NCBI GenBank assembly: GCA_040772005.1
Contig: JAXGYZ010000004.1
Location: 186,001 to 250,000 of the forward strand
DNA from: MWBF01 sp040772005
GTDB taxonomy: Bacteria; Chloroflexota; Anaerolineae; CG2-30-64-16
DNA length: 64,000 bases
Reading direction: 5' to 3'
Part shown: positions 53,064 to 61,410 of the stretch, piece after piece
Numbering within the stretch: position 1 is the first letter of the stretch
How the letters are laid out: each line of letters starts with the position of its first letter
Program-made: the position numbers and the translations under genes
Notes under the pieces: model-generated
What the model was told of the DNA's origin: nothing
The model's database searches: none
What the model saw: only the letters and a program-made list of their open reading frames with translations

Positions 53064-53249
53064 CGTATCCCCCTTTTACGAACAATACGGCGCCGCAGGG
53101 CGCCGAAGACATTTCTCAAGCTATTATCGCTGAAATCGCCGGTTTGTCAAGAAAATGACGGCAGAATGATAACAGGGTGAAGGGATGATGATGGAGCCTC
53201 AAGTCCACATCACCCCTTCACCTGTTCACCTCTTCACTTGTTCCCCCGT

Positions 53250-54644
53250 TTACCCGATCACGGGCAGGGTGGCCAGCGACTTCGCCAGTTCAGCATCCGA
53301 GAACTCGCCGTCCTGCAGCCGCCCCGCGAGATACGCATCGTAGGCCGCCATGTCGAAGTGACCGTGGCCCGACAGGTTGAACAGAATCACCCGCTTCTCG
53401 CCCTTGGCCTTCGCATCCAGCGCCTCATCGATCGCGGCCCGGATGGCGTGAGTGCTCTCCGGTGCCGGCAGGGTGGCTTCGGTGCGGGCGAACAGAATGC
53501 CCGCCTCGAAGCAGGTGTTCTGATGATACGCGCGCGCAGTGATGTGCCCCGTGTTGACCAGCAGCGAGAGCAAGGGCGCCATGCCGTGATAACGCAGCCC
53601 GCCTGCATGGATCGCGGCCGGCTCGAAATCATGGCCGAGGGTGTGCATCTTGACCAGCGGCGTCATGCCGGCAGTATCGCCGTAGTCATAGGCATACGGG
53701 CCCTTGGTCAGCGTCGGGCAGGAGGCGGGCTCGACTGCAACGAAGCGCGTCTGCTTGCCCTGCGTCAGATTGCGTTCCAGGAAGGGGAAAGCGATGCCCG
53801 CAAAGTTGGAGCCGCCGCCCACGCAGCCGATGACCACATCCGGGTACTCCCCGACTTCCTCCATCGCATCCAGCGCTTCCTGGCCGATGATAGTCTGGTG
53901 CAGCAGGACATGGTTGAGCACTGAACCGAGGGAGTACTTGGTCTTGCCGCCGCTCGTCGCCGCCACTTCCACAGCTTCAGAGATGGCGATGCCGAGGCTG
54001 CCGGTGTGATCGGGCTTGCGCGCCAGGATCGCGCGGCCCGCGTTGGTGCGGTCTGACGGGCTCGGCGTCACGCGCGCGCCGTAGGTCTGCATGATGGAGC
54101 GCCGATACGGCTTGTGCTCATAGCTGACCTTGACCATGAAGACGTCGATGTCGATCTTGAACATATCGCCCGCGATGGCGAGCGCGGAGCCCCACTGGCC
54201 GGCGCCGGTCTCGGTTGAGATGGACTCGACGCCCTCTTTTTTGTTGTAGTACGCCTGCGCCAATGCCGTGTTCAGCTTGTGGCTGCCGCTGGGACTGTTG
54301 GCTTCGGATTTGTAGTAGATGTGCGCGGGTGTGTCGAGCGCCTTCTCCAGCCGCACGGCCCGCACAAGCGGTGTGGGCCGGTAGAGCCGGTAGATATCGC
54401 GGACTTCGTCCGGGATCGGGATATAGCGTTCCTGGCTCACTTCCTGCAGGATGCATGCCATCGGAAACAGAACTGCAAGGTCATCCGGGCCGACAGGTTG
54501 CTGCGTCACCGGGTGCAGGACGGGCGCAGGACGGACAGGCAGGTCCGCCTGGATGTTGTACCAGTGCGTCGGAATGCGCGATTGGGGCAAGACGAGGCGG
54601 AAGTCCTCATGCAAACCGTTAGCCGTGCCGTTGAAAGTGGTCAT
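53250..54644 (-). CDS. trpB: Tryptophan synthase beta-like protein TrpB2
   Basis: PLP enzyme of 464 residues, joins indole (or phosphoserine-derived units) to serine in tryptophan synthesis. Start ATG 54644 (MTTFNGTANG; GGGAGAG upstream). PLP lysine in SGSHKLNTALAQAYY near 121, ETGAGQWGSALAIA near 144, VIGCVGGGSNFAGIAFPFLE near 265. The length and the N-terminal VLFPMACILQEVSQERYIPIP segment mark the TrpB2 group, which works without a neighbouring TrpA. No trpA here. Preceded by a T-box leader with a tryptophan codon in its specifier position, so it is controlled by uncharged tRNA-Trp. Confidence 0.95.
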   Translation of the reverse strand: MTTFNGTANGLHEDFRLVLPQSRIPTHWYNIQADLPVRPAPVLHPVTQQPVGPDDLAVLFPMACILQEVSQERYIPIPDEVRDIYRLYRPTPLVRAVRLEKALDTPAHIYYKSEANSPSGSHKLNTALAQAYYNKKEGVESISTETGAGQWGSALAIAGDMFKIDIDVFMVKVSYEHKPYRRSIMQTYGARVTPSPSDRTNAGRAILARKPDHTGSLGIAISEAVEVAATSGGKTKYSLGSVLNHVLLHQTIIGQEALDAMEEVGEYPDVVIGCVGGGSNFAGIAFPFLERNLTQGKQTRFVAVEPASCPTLTKGPYAYDYGDTAGMTPLVKMHTLGHDFEPAAIHAGGLRYHGMAPLLSLLVNTGHITARAYHQNTCFEAGILFARTEATLPAPESTHAIRAAIDEALDAKAKGEKRVILFNLSGHGHFDMAAYDAYLAGRLQDGEFSDAELAKSLATLPVIG

Positions 54645-54774
54645 TTTGGCTCTCCCTTTGTGGATTTGTTGGGCCGTGAGACAGCCCCACTTCGACGGGC
54701 GCCTGTGGTTGTCGAACCAAGTTTCCTGAACCGACAACCGCTCAGGGGAGAGGGAGATGCCCGCCGAAAAAGGA

Positions 54775-55127
54775 TAAAAAACACCCTCGCCCCGCAAAGG
54801 GGACGAGGGTCATTGACCACCCGTGGTGCCACCCCAGTTAGACCGCCAGCGCATGCTGCGCGGCCTCACTCGTTTCAGGGACGGGAACAACCAGCGGCGA
54901 CCCTGCCGCCCTGCGGCTCCGATCCCCTCGCCCTGCTAACGGTGGCGCTCCGGCCGCATCTACTTGCGCATCTCAGCTTGCCGAGACGTCAGCTTTCGAC
55001 TGGCAGCTCCCCGGTCCATTCGGCACGTGCGCTGGCGCAAACCTCACAGCTAATGGCTCGCTCTCTGGAGCCCCGCTTGCCATGCGTACTCGTCCGGTTC
55101 ATCGCTTTTGTGTGGCGTATTCGATTA
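54775..55127 (-). ncRNA. T-box riboswitch, tRNA-Trp specific, upstream of TrpB2
   Basis: On the minus strand the leader shows stem I features (GACGAGTACGC, CCAGAGAGCGAG and GCTGTGAGG), a specifier region GAATGGACC with the Trp codon TGG at 55016-55018, the T-box antiterminator core GGGTGGCACCACGG (54821-54834) and a terminator ACCCTCGTCCCC/GGGGCGAGGGT followed by TTTTTT (54775-54812). Uncharged tRNA-Trp should pair with both and let transcription pass into the tryptophan synthase gene. Confidence 0.95.
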
Positions 55128-55133
55128 GTGGAG

Positions 55134-55162
55134 ACTATAACACAGTGAAGGGCGCGTGTCAA
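55134..55162 (-). promoter_or_regulatory. Sigma-A promoter of the T-box/TrpB2 transcript
   Basis: Minus strand TTGACA (55157-55162), 17 bases, TATAGT (55134-55139). Predicted start near 55127, about 480 bases before the coding start. Confidence 0.85.
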
Positions 55163-55180
55163 ACGCCGCGCGGGGGGAAG

Positions 55181-55304
55181 CAGGAATTCCAAATGCAGGC
55201 CCTGTTCGCGGACTGGAGTCGAGGCTTTAGCCGGATAGGTCGGCTGTGTGCTGACATACCCCAACCGGCCAAAGCCTCGACTCCGGCTCTATTTGGAATT
55301 CCTG
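55181..55304. repeat. GGAGTCGAGGCTT palindromic element, copy 4
   Basis: Outer ends CAGGAATTCCAAAT / ATTTGGAATTCCTG and inner arms GGAGTCGAGGCTTTAGCCGG / CCGGCCAAAGCCTCGACTCC. The most complete copy of the family. Lies between the T-box promoter and the propeller gene. Confidence 0.85.
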
Positions 55305-55330
55305 GGCCGGAAAACGAGTCCGGCCAGTTG

Positions 55331-56395
55331 CTACGGCAATGGGATTCTGACCACCTGGCCTCCGCCTGAGGAAATGCTGTAGTTGGTCACATACGCCGCG
55401 CCATCGCTGCCGATCGCCACGCCGCCGGGCGCAAACAGACCGGTGCTGGCGATTTCGGTCCGTGTGCCGTCAGGTGCGACCCTGATAAGCGCGCCCGTGA
55501 AGTCGCCCGTCTGGAACGCATTCAGGAGCCCGATCTTGGCAATCTCAAGGACATACAGGTTGCCCTGGGCATCGAAGGTCACATCGATAATGGAGGTAAA
55601 CCCTCCCGCGAAGACCTCATAAGAACCGTCCATGGTGACCCGGTAGACGTTCGACTCGCCGGGCGTGAACGGGAAGCCAAGCAATTGCCCCACGTAGATG
55701 GCGCCATCAGGGCCCAGCGTGACGGCATTCGGCACAGCTTCTGCCGGCAGGCTGAATGGCGGGAACGGCGCAGCCACCTCGCGCGCCGGAAAGACGGCCA
55801 GTGTCTGCACTGTGCCGGTTGCTACGTTGACATACAAGAGGGCATTGGCGCCCGCATCGGCCACAACTGCGTTGCCATTGGGCAGCACCTGCACCGCATA
55901 GGGGTTGCTATCCACCACACTCCCGTCAGGGTTGGCTCCAGCCTCATGGCCTGCGACATCCGCGCGGTATTGCTGCTTGCCTGTGGCCGAGACCCTCAAC
56001 AACCAGCCGAACTTGCTGCCCGCAGCGCGGGTTGTCGGGTCCGCTCCCAGGCCGATGGGGGCCAGCAAGTTGATGCGCCCCAGCGGCGACACATCATGAA
56101 CGCCCACGATATCGCCCATCGGCGTGACAATAGAGGGCAGGCCCTGAGCAAGATACGCCTGAATGCCCTTCTGCAGGTCGATACCCAGGATGGCACTATC
56201 GTTGTTGCCGGTTCCGGCCTCGGCCACGAAGAGCTGGCCGTTAGGTGCAAAGGTCAGGCCGCGCGGATTGTTGAGGCCTGAAGCAACTACCTCGAACGAG
56301 GGACCCTGCGCAAATGCGCTGAACGGGGTAAGCAGCAACGCGACGATAGCGGCGAGCACCAAGACCCGCCGCCCCGACCAAGATTGGACCAACAT
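55331..56395 (-). CDS. ScyD/ScyE-like secreted beta-propeller protein
   Basis: 354 residues. Start ATG 56395 with AGGAGG five bases upstream (a GTG six bases earlier would leave no room). Signal peptide ending SAFA. NHL/SMP-30-like repeats: GLNNPRGLTFAPNGQLFVAE, SNPYAVQVLPNGNAVVADAG, PNAVTLGPDGAIYVGQ, IIDVTFDAQGNLYVLE and PGGVAIGSDGAAYVTNY, giving a six-bladed propeller. Resembles ScyD/ScyE-family proteins; no scytonemin genes are nearby, so the function is unknown. Confidence 0.87.
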   Translation of the reverse strand: MLVQSWSGRRVLVLAAIVALLLTPFSAFAQGPSFEVVASGLNNPRGLTFAPNGQLFVAEAGTGNNDSAILGIDLQKGIQAYLAQGLPSIVTPMGDIVGVHDVSPLGRINLLAPIGLGADPTTRAAGSKFGWLLRVSATGKQQYRADVAGHEAGANPDGSVVDSNPYAVQVLPNGNAVVADAGANALLYVNVATGTVQTLAVFPAREVAAPFPPFSLPAEAVPNAVTLGPDGAIYVGQLLGFPFTPGESNVYRVTMDGSYEVFAGGFTSIIDVTFDAQGNLYVLEIAKIGLLNAFQTGDFTGALIRVAPDGTRTEIASTGLFAPGGVAIGSDGAAYVTNYSISSGGGQVVRIPLP

Positions 56396-56663
56396 CGACA
56401 CCTCCTGTGACTCCGGTACACGATCTGGTTACCCGTGCCCGTTAAGAACAGTGGCTGGCTATGCGCTCAAGATATGCCTGTCATCAGCAGCAAGATGTAA
56501 TGCAACCCCCATTTGAACATAACTTATTCATTGCTAATGCTAATATTATATGAACTTTATCCCAACTTTATACAAAGAACAACAGCCGCGGCTGTTGCGC
56601 AGCCATCCGTCACATGCTAGAATGTGCGCCAGGGGAACTGAACCGAACGTGAGGGGGGCCGCG

Positions 56664-56981
56664 ATGGCTGATGCATTGGTTGTGCTGGTGACTGTCAGCG
56701 AGGCGGCTGCAGGGTCGAACCTGGGCCGCAGCCTGGTCGAAGAAGGGCTGGCGGCCTGCGTGCAGGTCATCCCGGGCGGGACGGCGGTCTACCGCTGGCA
56801 GGGCGCCATCCACACCGAACCGCAGGCCCAGCTCATCATCAAGACTTCGACCGCGGCCTGGCCGGCGCTCCAGGCGCGCATCGTCGCCCTCCACAGCGAC
56901 GAGGTGCCCGAAATTCTCGCGCTGCCGGTGGCGGCTGGCCTTCCGGCTTACCTTGCCTGGCTTAAGGACACGACCGCATGA
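56664..56981 (+). CDS. cutA: CutA-like divalent-cation tolerance protein
   Basis: 105 residues, full-length CutA1 trimer fold: ALVVLVTVSEAAAG at the N-terminus, LVEEGLAACVQVIPGGTAVYRWQG, AQLIIKTSTAAWPALQARI and LHSDEVPEILALPV. Start ATG 56664 with GAGGGGG upstream. Overlaps the sigma factor start by four bases (ATGA at 56978), so both are made from one message. Confidence 0.94.
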   Translation: MADALVVLVTVSEAAAGSNLGRSLVEEGLAACVQVIPGGTAVYRWQGAIHTEPQAQLIIKTSTAAWPALQARIVALHSDEVPEILALPVAAGLPAYLAWLKDTTA

Positions 56982-57565
56982 GGGGGCCGCCGGGCAGCGA
57001 CTCGGATGACATCACCCTGCTCCGGCGCATCGCACGCGGGGATGAGGACGCGCTGCTGACTCTGCACAAACGCTACGTCAACCTGGTCTACAGCATGGCC
57101 TGGCGTGTATTGCAGGATGTCGGGCGGGCAGAAGAAGTCACCCAGGACATCTTCATCAAGCTCTGGCAGAAGGGCCACCAGTTCGACCCCGCGCGGGGAC
57201 GCTTTTCAAGCTGGCTGCTCAGCATCACCCGCTTTGCCGCGATCGACCGCCTGCGCAGCGATGGTCGCCGCCCGGTGGCTGCGGAGCTGGCCGCGGGCGA
57301 GGGAGATGACCAACCCACTCTCGAACAAATGCTCCCGCCGACCGATCACGCCAGTTGGGAGCGCGGGCAGCACCTGCGCCTGCTCCTGGCGCAGTTGCCC
57401 GCGAACCAGCGTCAAATCATCGAGCTGGCCTACTTCGCCGGCCTGACCCACAGTGAGTTGGCCGAATACCTCGGCCTGCCGCTCGGCACGGTCAAGAGCC
57501 GCCTGCGGCTGGGGCTGGAGAAGCTGCGCGGGCTGTGGCTGGATGAGCCGGGGATGAAGCAATAG
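56978..57565 (+). CDS. RNA polymerase ECF sigma factor
   Basis: 195 residues. Region 2 (about 24-90: LHKRYVNLVYSMAWRVLQDV, EEVTQDIFIKLWQ, RFSSWLLSITRFAAIDRLR) and region 4 (about 130-185: LPANQRQIIELAYFAGLTHS, ELAEYLGLPLGTVKSRLRLG). Coupled to cutA. The likely partner anti-sigma factor is 1.7 kb downstream at 59308, with a cytochrome c lipoprotein and a CHRD protein on the opposite strand between them. Confidence 0.95.
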   Translation: MRGPPGSDSDDITLLRRIARGDEDALLTLHKRYVNLVYSMAWRVLQDVGRAEEVTQDIFIKLWQKGHQFDPARGRFSSWLLSITRFAAIDRLRSDGRRPVAAELAAGEGDDQPTLEQMLPPTDHASWERGQHLRLLLAQLPANQRQIIELAYFAGLTHSELAEYLGLPLGTVKSRLRLGLEKLRGLWLDEPGMKQ

Positions 57566-57603
57566 AAGCCGTGCCGCATCAGGCAATGGTTAGATGGAAA
57601 CAA

Positions 57604-57637
57604 AGTGGGGTCCGCATCTGAGGATGCGGACTCCACT
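57604..57637. repeat. GTGGAGTCCGCAT palindrome, copy 1
   Basis: AGTGGGGTCCGCATC / GATGCGGACTCCACT hairpin between the convergent sigma factor and cytochrome genes. Second copy at 63067-63099. Confidence 0.75.
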
Positions 57638-57671
57638 CTCACATTCGATTCCGGCAGCTGGGGGAGCCGGC

Positions 57672-58076
57672 CTACTTCAACGTCAACAGATACGCCACCA
57701 AGTCGTTGAGCTGGGCTTCGCTCAGATCCTTGTACGACTGCATGACGCCTTCGACATACCCTTCCACCACGTAGGCATTCGGCTCGACCAACGATTGGTG
57801 AAGGTACTCATCGGCGCTCTCGCCCTGCACGCGCGAGGCCGCCCGGCCCGCGATGCCCTGCAGCGTCGGCCCGACCAACTGTGTCCCGTCCACGGAATGG
57901 CACGTCGCACAGCCTGGATTCTGACCGACGAGCGCCTGCTTGAACAGAACTTCTCCGTTGCTCGCGCTGCCCGCAGCCCCGCTGCCCGTCCCGGACGCCT
58001 CGCCGCCGCCGCCACATGCTGCGACCAGCGCCAGAACAACCACCAAACCAAATACTGCAAATAGCTTCTTCTGCAT
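57672..58076 (-). CDS. Monohaem cytochrome c lipoprotein
   Basis: 134 residues. Lipobox ALVAAC (Cys 21), Gly/Ser linker, one haem site CATCHSVDGTQLVGPTLQG near 56 and a Met ligand in VMQSYKDLSEAQLNDLVAYL. Class I, cytochrome c6/c552-like small electron carrier fixed to the outer face of the membrane. Own sigma-A promoter (58115-58143) and GGAGGA ribosome site. Could donate to NirK or an oxidase. Confidence 0.93.
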   Translation of the reverse strand: MQKKLFAVFGLVVVLALVAACGGGGEASGTGSGAAGSASNGEVLFKQALVGQNPGCATCHSVDGTQLVGPTLQGIAGRAASRVQGESADEYLHQSLVEPNAYVVEGYVEGVMQSYKDLSEAQLNDLVAYLLTLK

Positions 58077-58114
58077 GGTTCCTCCTCACCGGTACTTTAT
58101 AAACGAACAAGCTC

Positions 58115-58143
58115 ACCATACCCCTGACCATGCAGCTTGTCAA
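58115..58143 (-). promoter_or_regulatory. Sigma-A promoter of the cytochrome c lipoprotein
   Basis: Minus strand TTGACA (58138-58143), 17 bases, TATGGT (58115-58120). Confidence 0.8.
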
Positions 58144-58201
58144 GATTCGCACATACTTGTGTAGTCCAGCACAAACGATTTCGGGCGCATCAGGGCGCAC
58201 A

Positions 58202-58233
58202 AAGGCCCGCCTGTCGCAGGACAGACGGGCCTT
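58202..58233 (-). terminator. Hairpin downstream of the CHRD gene
   Basis: AAGGCCCG-CCTGTC...GACAG-ACGGGCCTT stem; on the minus strand the 3' side runs into TTTG. Probable terminator of the CHRD gene transcript. Confidence 0.65.
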
Positions 58234-58247
58234 GCAAGAACCGGGAA

Positions 58248-58391
58248 GCATCCAGAGCGGGTGAACGGCGCAAGCACGGGGAAGGCACAAGACCAGTCGA
58301 AGGATGCGGCCTGGTCGATGAAGCTCGCGGCGCACCCTTCGACTGGTCATTCGTCGTCAACTATGTTGGCCGGCTCACCCGCTCAGGATGC
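58248..58391. repeat. CATCCTGAGCGG palindromic element, copy 2
   Basis: Ends GCATCCAGAGCGGGTGA and TCACCCGCTCAGGATGC; inner CAGTCGAAGGATGCG / CGCACCCTTCGACTG pair. Relative of 13069-13203. With the hairpin at 58202 and the promoter it accounts for the 58077-58401 gap. Confidence 0.75.
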
Positions 58392-58401
58392 CTGTGTCCT
58401 C

Positions 58402-58950
58402 TCAGTCCATCGGACCGCCGTGCTGCATGATCGTGCCGGATATCTCGCCCGCGGGGAAGTCACCCGGTCCGGTGTTGGTCGGGGCCACGAAATCATTGGT
58501 GTGTACGTTGACATACGCGCCACCGCTGCGCATGGCGAACAACAGGTCTTCGAGGGTCATGCCGGCCAACGGTCCGATCAGGTCTGCCTGCGTGATGACC
58601 CCCTCGAACAGTACACCGCTGAAAGTACCCTCGATCCATGAGGAAGGCGGCGTGCCGGTCGGCGGTGCATCCGGATACAGCCAGGCCACGACCGGCCCGG
58701 GCGCGGGCGTCAAGTGGATATGCGCAACAGTCACGTTATCGAGATTCGCGACGATCAGCTTGTAGTACAGTTCATCGCCGGCCTTGTTGAGGTGGAAGAT
58801 CGTGACACCGCGCGCGGGAGATTCCGGGTGGCCTGCGGCCTCACCGGAGAGCTGAGCGACAAAGTTGCGCTCATTGGCCGCCCAGGCAGTGGTTGCCAGG
58901 GCGGCAAACAGCGCGACGACCATCAGCACCACAAGAAACTTGCGTAACAT
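58402..58950 (-). CDS. Secreted CHRD domain protein
   Basis: 182 residues. Signal peptide ending TTAWA, then one CHRD domain (NFVAQLSGEAAGHPESPARG, VTVAHIHLTPAPGPVVAWLY, TQADLIGPLAG, VNVHTNDF, PAGEISGTI). CHRD proteins are exported and of unknown biochemical role. TGGAGG ribosome site. Lies between the ECF sigma factor and its presumed anti-sigma factor, so it may belong to that regulon. Confidence 0.92.
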   Translation of the reverse strand: MLRKFLVVLMVVALFAALATTAWAANERNFVAQLSGEAAGHPESPARGVTIFHLNKAGDELYYKLIVANLDNVTVAHIHLTPAPGPVVAWLYPDAPPTGTPPSSWIEGTFSGVLFEGVITQADLIGPLAGMTLEDLLFAMRSGGAYVNVHTNDFVAPTNTGPGDFPAGEISGTIMQHGGPMD

Positions 58951-59307
58951 CGTTTACCTCCAATACACTTGCATCGACAAATCTTTCGGTTTCACCGACA
59001 CTTAACTACACTGGCGCTTGATGAAGACTACGCAGCCCGCCCTGCAACTGGATCACGTTGGCGAAAAAACCCACTGTGAAAGATGTAGCTTAAGATTGCT
59101 CCGGATTCTGTGCCGCAGCAGTGATCCACAGCGCAGGGGTAAGACGTATATATACGAGTAGGAAGCCTCCAACCAGGCAGTAGTGCACTTGCGGATCGGG
59201 CATGTTCTTGACTCGGAGATGTCAAGTAGTGTCGATCCGGCGTGCATCCGGCAGACCGGCCCAGGCCGGTCTCTGACCGCGCCGGGAACCGGCGGCAGGA
59301 AAGCAGC
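58951..59307. promoter_or_regulatory. Divergent region between CHRD and anti-sigma genes
   Basis: No gene seen. Contains the 12-base perfect palindrome CGTATATATACG (59145-59156) and the inverted repeat CTTGAC-N8-GTCAAG (59207-59226), both candidate regulator sites. On the minus strand GGTGAAACCG (near 59000) is loosely like an ECF-type -35 for the CHRD gene. Confidence 0.4.
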
Positions 59308-60078
59308 ATGGGCAGAGTTTTCGCGACAACAACAGACCCGGTCGAGATGCCCCATGAGGAGTACCAGGGCTTGATCCCGGCCTACGCGTTCGGTGCAACG
59401 GACGCCGTCGAGACGCGCCAGGTAGCCGAGCATCTCGAGCGGTGCGGCGAATGCCGCGCGCTGCTCGCCAGCTACCGCACGCTCTCCGACGACCTGCTCT
59501 ATGCCGTGCCGGGCAGCTTTGCGCCGGCAGACGCCGGTGCACACCTGGCGCGGCGGCTCGCCCGCCGCGGCCGTCCGGCTGCACGCACAGGTCTTGCCGG
59601 TTTCTGGGAACGCGTGGGGCCGCGGCTCGCGTGGCCGCTGGTCACGGCCGCGCTGCTGGCGCTGGTGCTCACGAACGTCTACTGGTTTGGCCGGCTCGGC
59701 AGGCTGGAGGAGCAGGTTGCGGCCCAGGTTGCCGCAATCAACGCGGCTTCGCCGGTCCCAACGGCAACGCTGTACGCGGATGACGAAGCCAGCCATGCTG
59801 CCGGGGTGGTCTATGCGCCGGGTGGGGTGGGGTGGGTCCTGCTGTGCGTCTATGACATGCCGACGCTGCCCGAAGGCATGGCCTACCAGGTGTGGCTCAT
59901 CCGCGATGGCGAGCGCGACAGCGGCGGCGTGTTCCAGGTGTCACCCAAGGGGTATGGCCTGTTACTGATGGACCTCGCGCAGCCGCTGGACGCCTATGAG
60001 GCGCTGGGCGTCACGATCGAACCGGCCAGCGGCAGCCCCGGGCCGACGTCACCGCGCGTCATCGGCGGGCGGCTGTAA
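59308..60078 (+). CDS. Anti-sigma factor with RskA-like C-terminal domain
   Basis: 256 residues. Start ATG 59308 with CAGGAAAG upstream. Cytoplasmic zinc-binding anti-sigma domain with HLERCGECRALL near 45 (HxxxCxxC), one membrane segment near 112-130 (PLVTAALLALVLTNVYWFG), then an extracytoplasmic anti-sigma-K/RskA domain (about 170-245: VLLCVYDMPTLPEGMAYQVW, GGVFQVSPKGYGLLLMD). Presumed partner of the sigma factor at 56978, unusually not adjacent to it. Confidence 0.9.
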   Translation: MGRVFATTTDPVEMPHEEYQGLIPAYAFGATDAVETRQVAEHLERCGECRALLASYRTLSDDLLYAVPGSFAPADAGAHLARRLARRGRPAARTGLAGFWERVGPRLAWPLVTAALLALVLTNVYWFGRLGRLEEQVAAQVAAINAASPVPTATLYADDEASHAAGVVYAPGGVGWVLLCVYDMPTLPEGMAYQVWLIRDGERDSGGVFQVSPKGYGLLLMDLAQPLDAYEALGVTIEPASGSPGPTSPRVIGGRL

Positions 60079-60171
60079 AGGCTACCGCGGAATACGCGGA
60101 CCACACAGAAGGACAGCGCTTGAAGAAGCCGTTCTTCCGCGTGGTCGGTGTCTTCCGCGGTCGAACCGTGC

Positions 60172-61410
60172 CTACGCGCCGCTGTTCTCTGCGAACTGGA
60201 TCAGGCCGCGGCGGCCGTTGACCAGCCAGTCCGGGTCCTCCCCCGCGAGTTGCTCCGCCTGACCGGCCGCCAGCCCGACAGCCACCTCGGACTTGAGCGT
60301 GCGCAGGCTCACCACCGGCGCCGGGAAATAGCCGACTGCCGCGACAAAGGGCGTCGTGTACGACCAGTGCGCATCGCCCAGCAGCCGCCGGTAGTTGGCG
60401 TCACCCTTGACTATCACCAGGTCTGCCGCAGCCAGCGCAGCGTGCAAATCATCCGGCAACTCATAGTAAAACAGGCTCGACGCATTGAACCAGTGCGCCG
60501 AGACAGTCAGCGCACCCGCGGTCAGATGCCCGTCCATCCGCCGCGCGAGCTTTGCCCCTGCGTCGCCCGCGGCCAGCAGCGCATCGAGGCCATCCACCAG
60601 GTCCGCGGGCACGGCATCCGAGACGAAGAACGGCCACGGCTTCAGGTGGAAGTGGACTTCGGAGGCCAGCCCGCTCACCAGCAAGAAGTCGGCCAGTGCA
60701 ACATCCATCAGCAGCTCGGTTCCGGCGTTGTCGGCCAGCAGGTCAACCCGGCCCTCGCTGTGCCGCAGCAAGTGTCGCCACACCAGCTCTGCATCATCCA
60801 CCAGCAGGTTGGCGCGTTCGGCGTCCGGGCCGCCCGTTGCGCCGAGGTGCGCCGCAACCATGTAGCTGAGGTCGGTACGGTTGCCCCACAGGCTGGCGTG
60901 CAGCAGGGTCTCGAACCGCGCCTCGACATCGTCCGGCAGCGCCTCCAGGAGCGCGCCGACCGCGGCGGGTGCGGCCTCCGCCGCCCACTCGCGACGCTTG
61001 GTGGACGCATAGGGGTCCACGCCCTGCCACGGCCCTGGCTGGAAGTAACGCACGGCCTCCAATAGCCGCCGATAGAAGTAGGCCTCGGCCCAGTACCACG
61101 GCACATCGAGCCAGGAGCGGCCCAGGTAGGCCGCGGCCGTGGCATTCCAGAAGGCCACATCGGGCGCAGTTTCGTGCAGCGCGCGGATCAGGCCGCCCGT
61201 CAGCTCTGCGTGCAGCTCATCCAGCGCGGCGTGGATGTCCGGCGGGTAGGCGGCGGCCGCCTGCGTGTCGCGCAGGATCGCCGGGACGCGCACCGCCAGC
61301 GTGTTGCACGCGAAGGAGCCCGGCTCCGACGTGCGGATGACCGGCGGCAGCGCGGCCGGATCCACCCGTGGGGATGGGATGTGCGGTTGCGTCGCGGGCA
61401 TCCAATTCAT
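60172..61410 (-). CDS. ARMT1-like (DUF89) damage-control phosphatase family protein
   Basis: 412 residues. Start ATG 61410, overlapping the ferredoxin stop by four bases. Signature ADNAGTELLMDVALADFLL near 228, SDAVPADLVDGLD near 265 and LVIVKGDANYRRLLGDAHW near 335, matching the metal-binding Asp/Asn and Lys-Gly-Asp-x-Asn segments of the DUF89/ARMT1 group. These metal-dependent phosphatases hydrolyse damaged or overflow phospho-metabolites. Coupled to a polyferredoxin-like gene, which is not the usual partner. Confidence 0.87.
   Translation of the reverse strand: MNWMPATQPHIPSPRVDPAALPPVIRTSEPGSFACNTLAVRVPAILRDTQAAAAYPPDIHAALDELHAELTGGLIRALHETAPDVAFWNATAAAYLGRSWLDVPWYWAEAYFYRRLLEAVRYFQPGPWQGVDPYASTKRREWAAEAAPAAVGALLEALPDDVEARFETLLHASLWGNRTDLSYMVAAHLGATGGPDAERANLLVDDAELVWRHLLRHSEGRVDLLADNAGTELLMDVALADFLLVSGLASEVHFHLKPWPFFVSDAVPADLVDGLDALLAAGDAGAKLARRMDGHLTAGALTVSAHWFNASSLFYYELPDDLHAALAAADLVIVKGDANYRRLLGDAHWSYTTPFVAAVGYFPAPVVSLRTLKSEVAVGLAAGQAEQLAGEDPDWLVNGRRGLIQFAENSGA

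Noticed and set aside
59145..59156. CGTATATATACG as a ModE site
   Set aside because: Too short, wrong spacing, and not next to the molybdate transporter.
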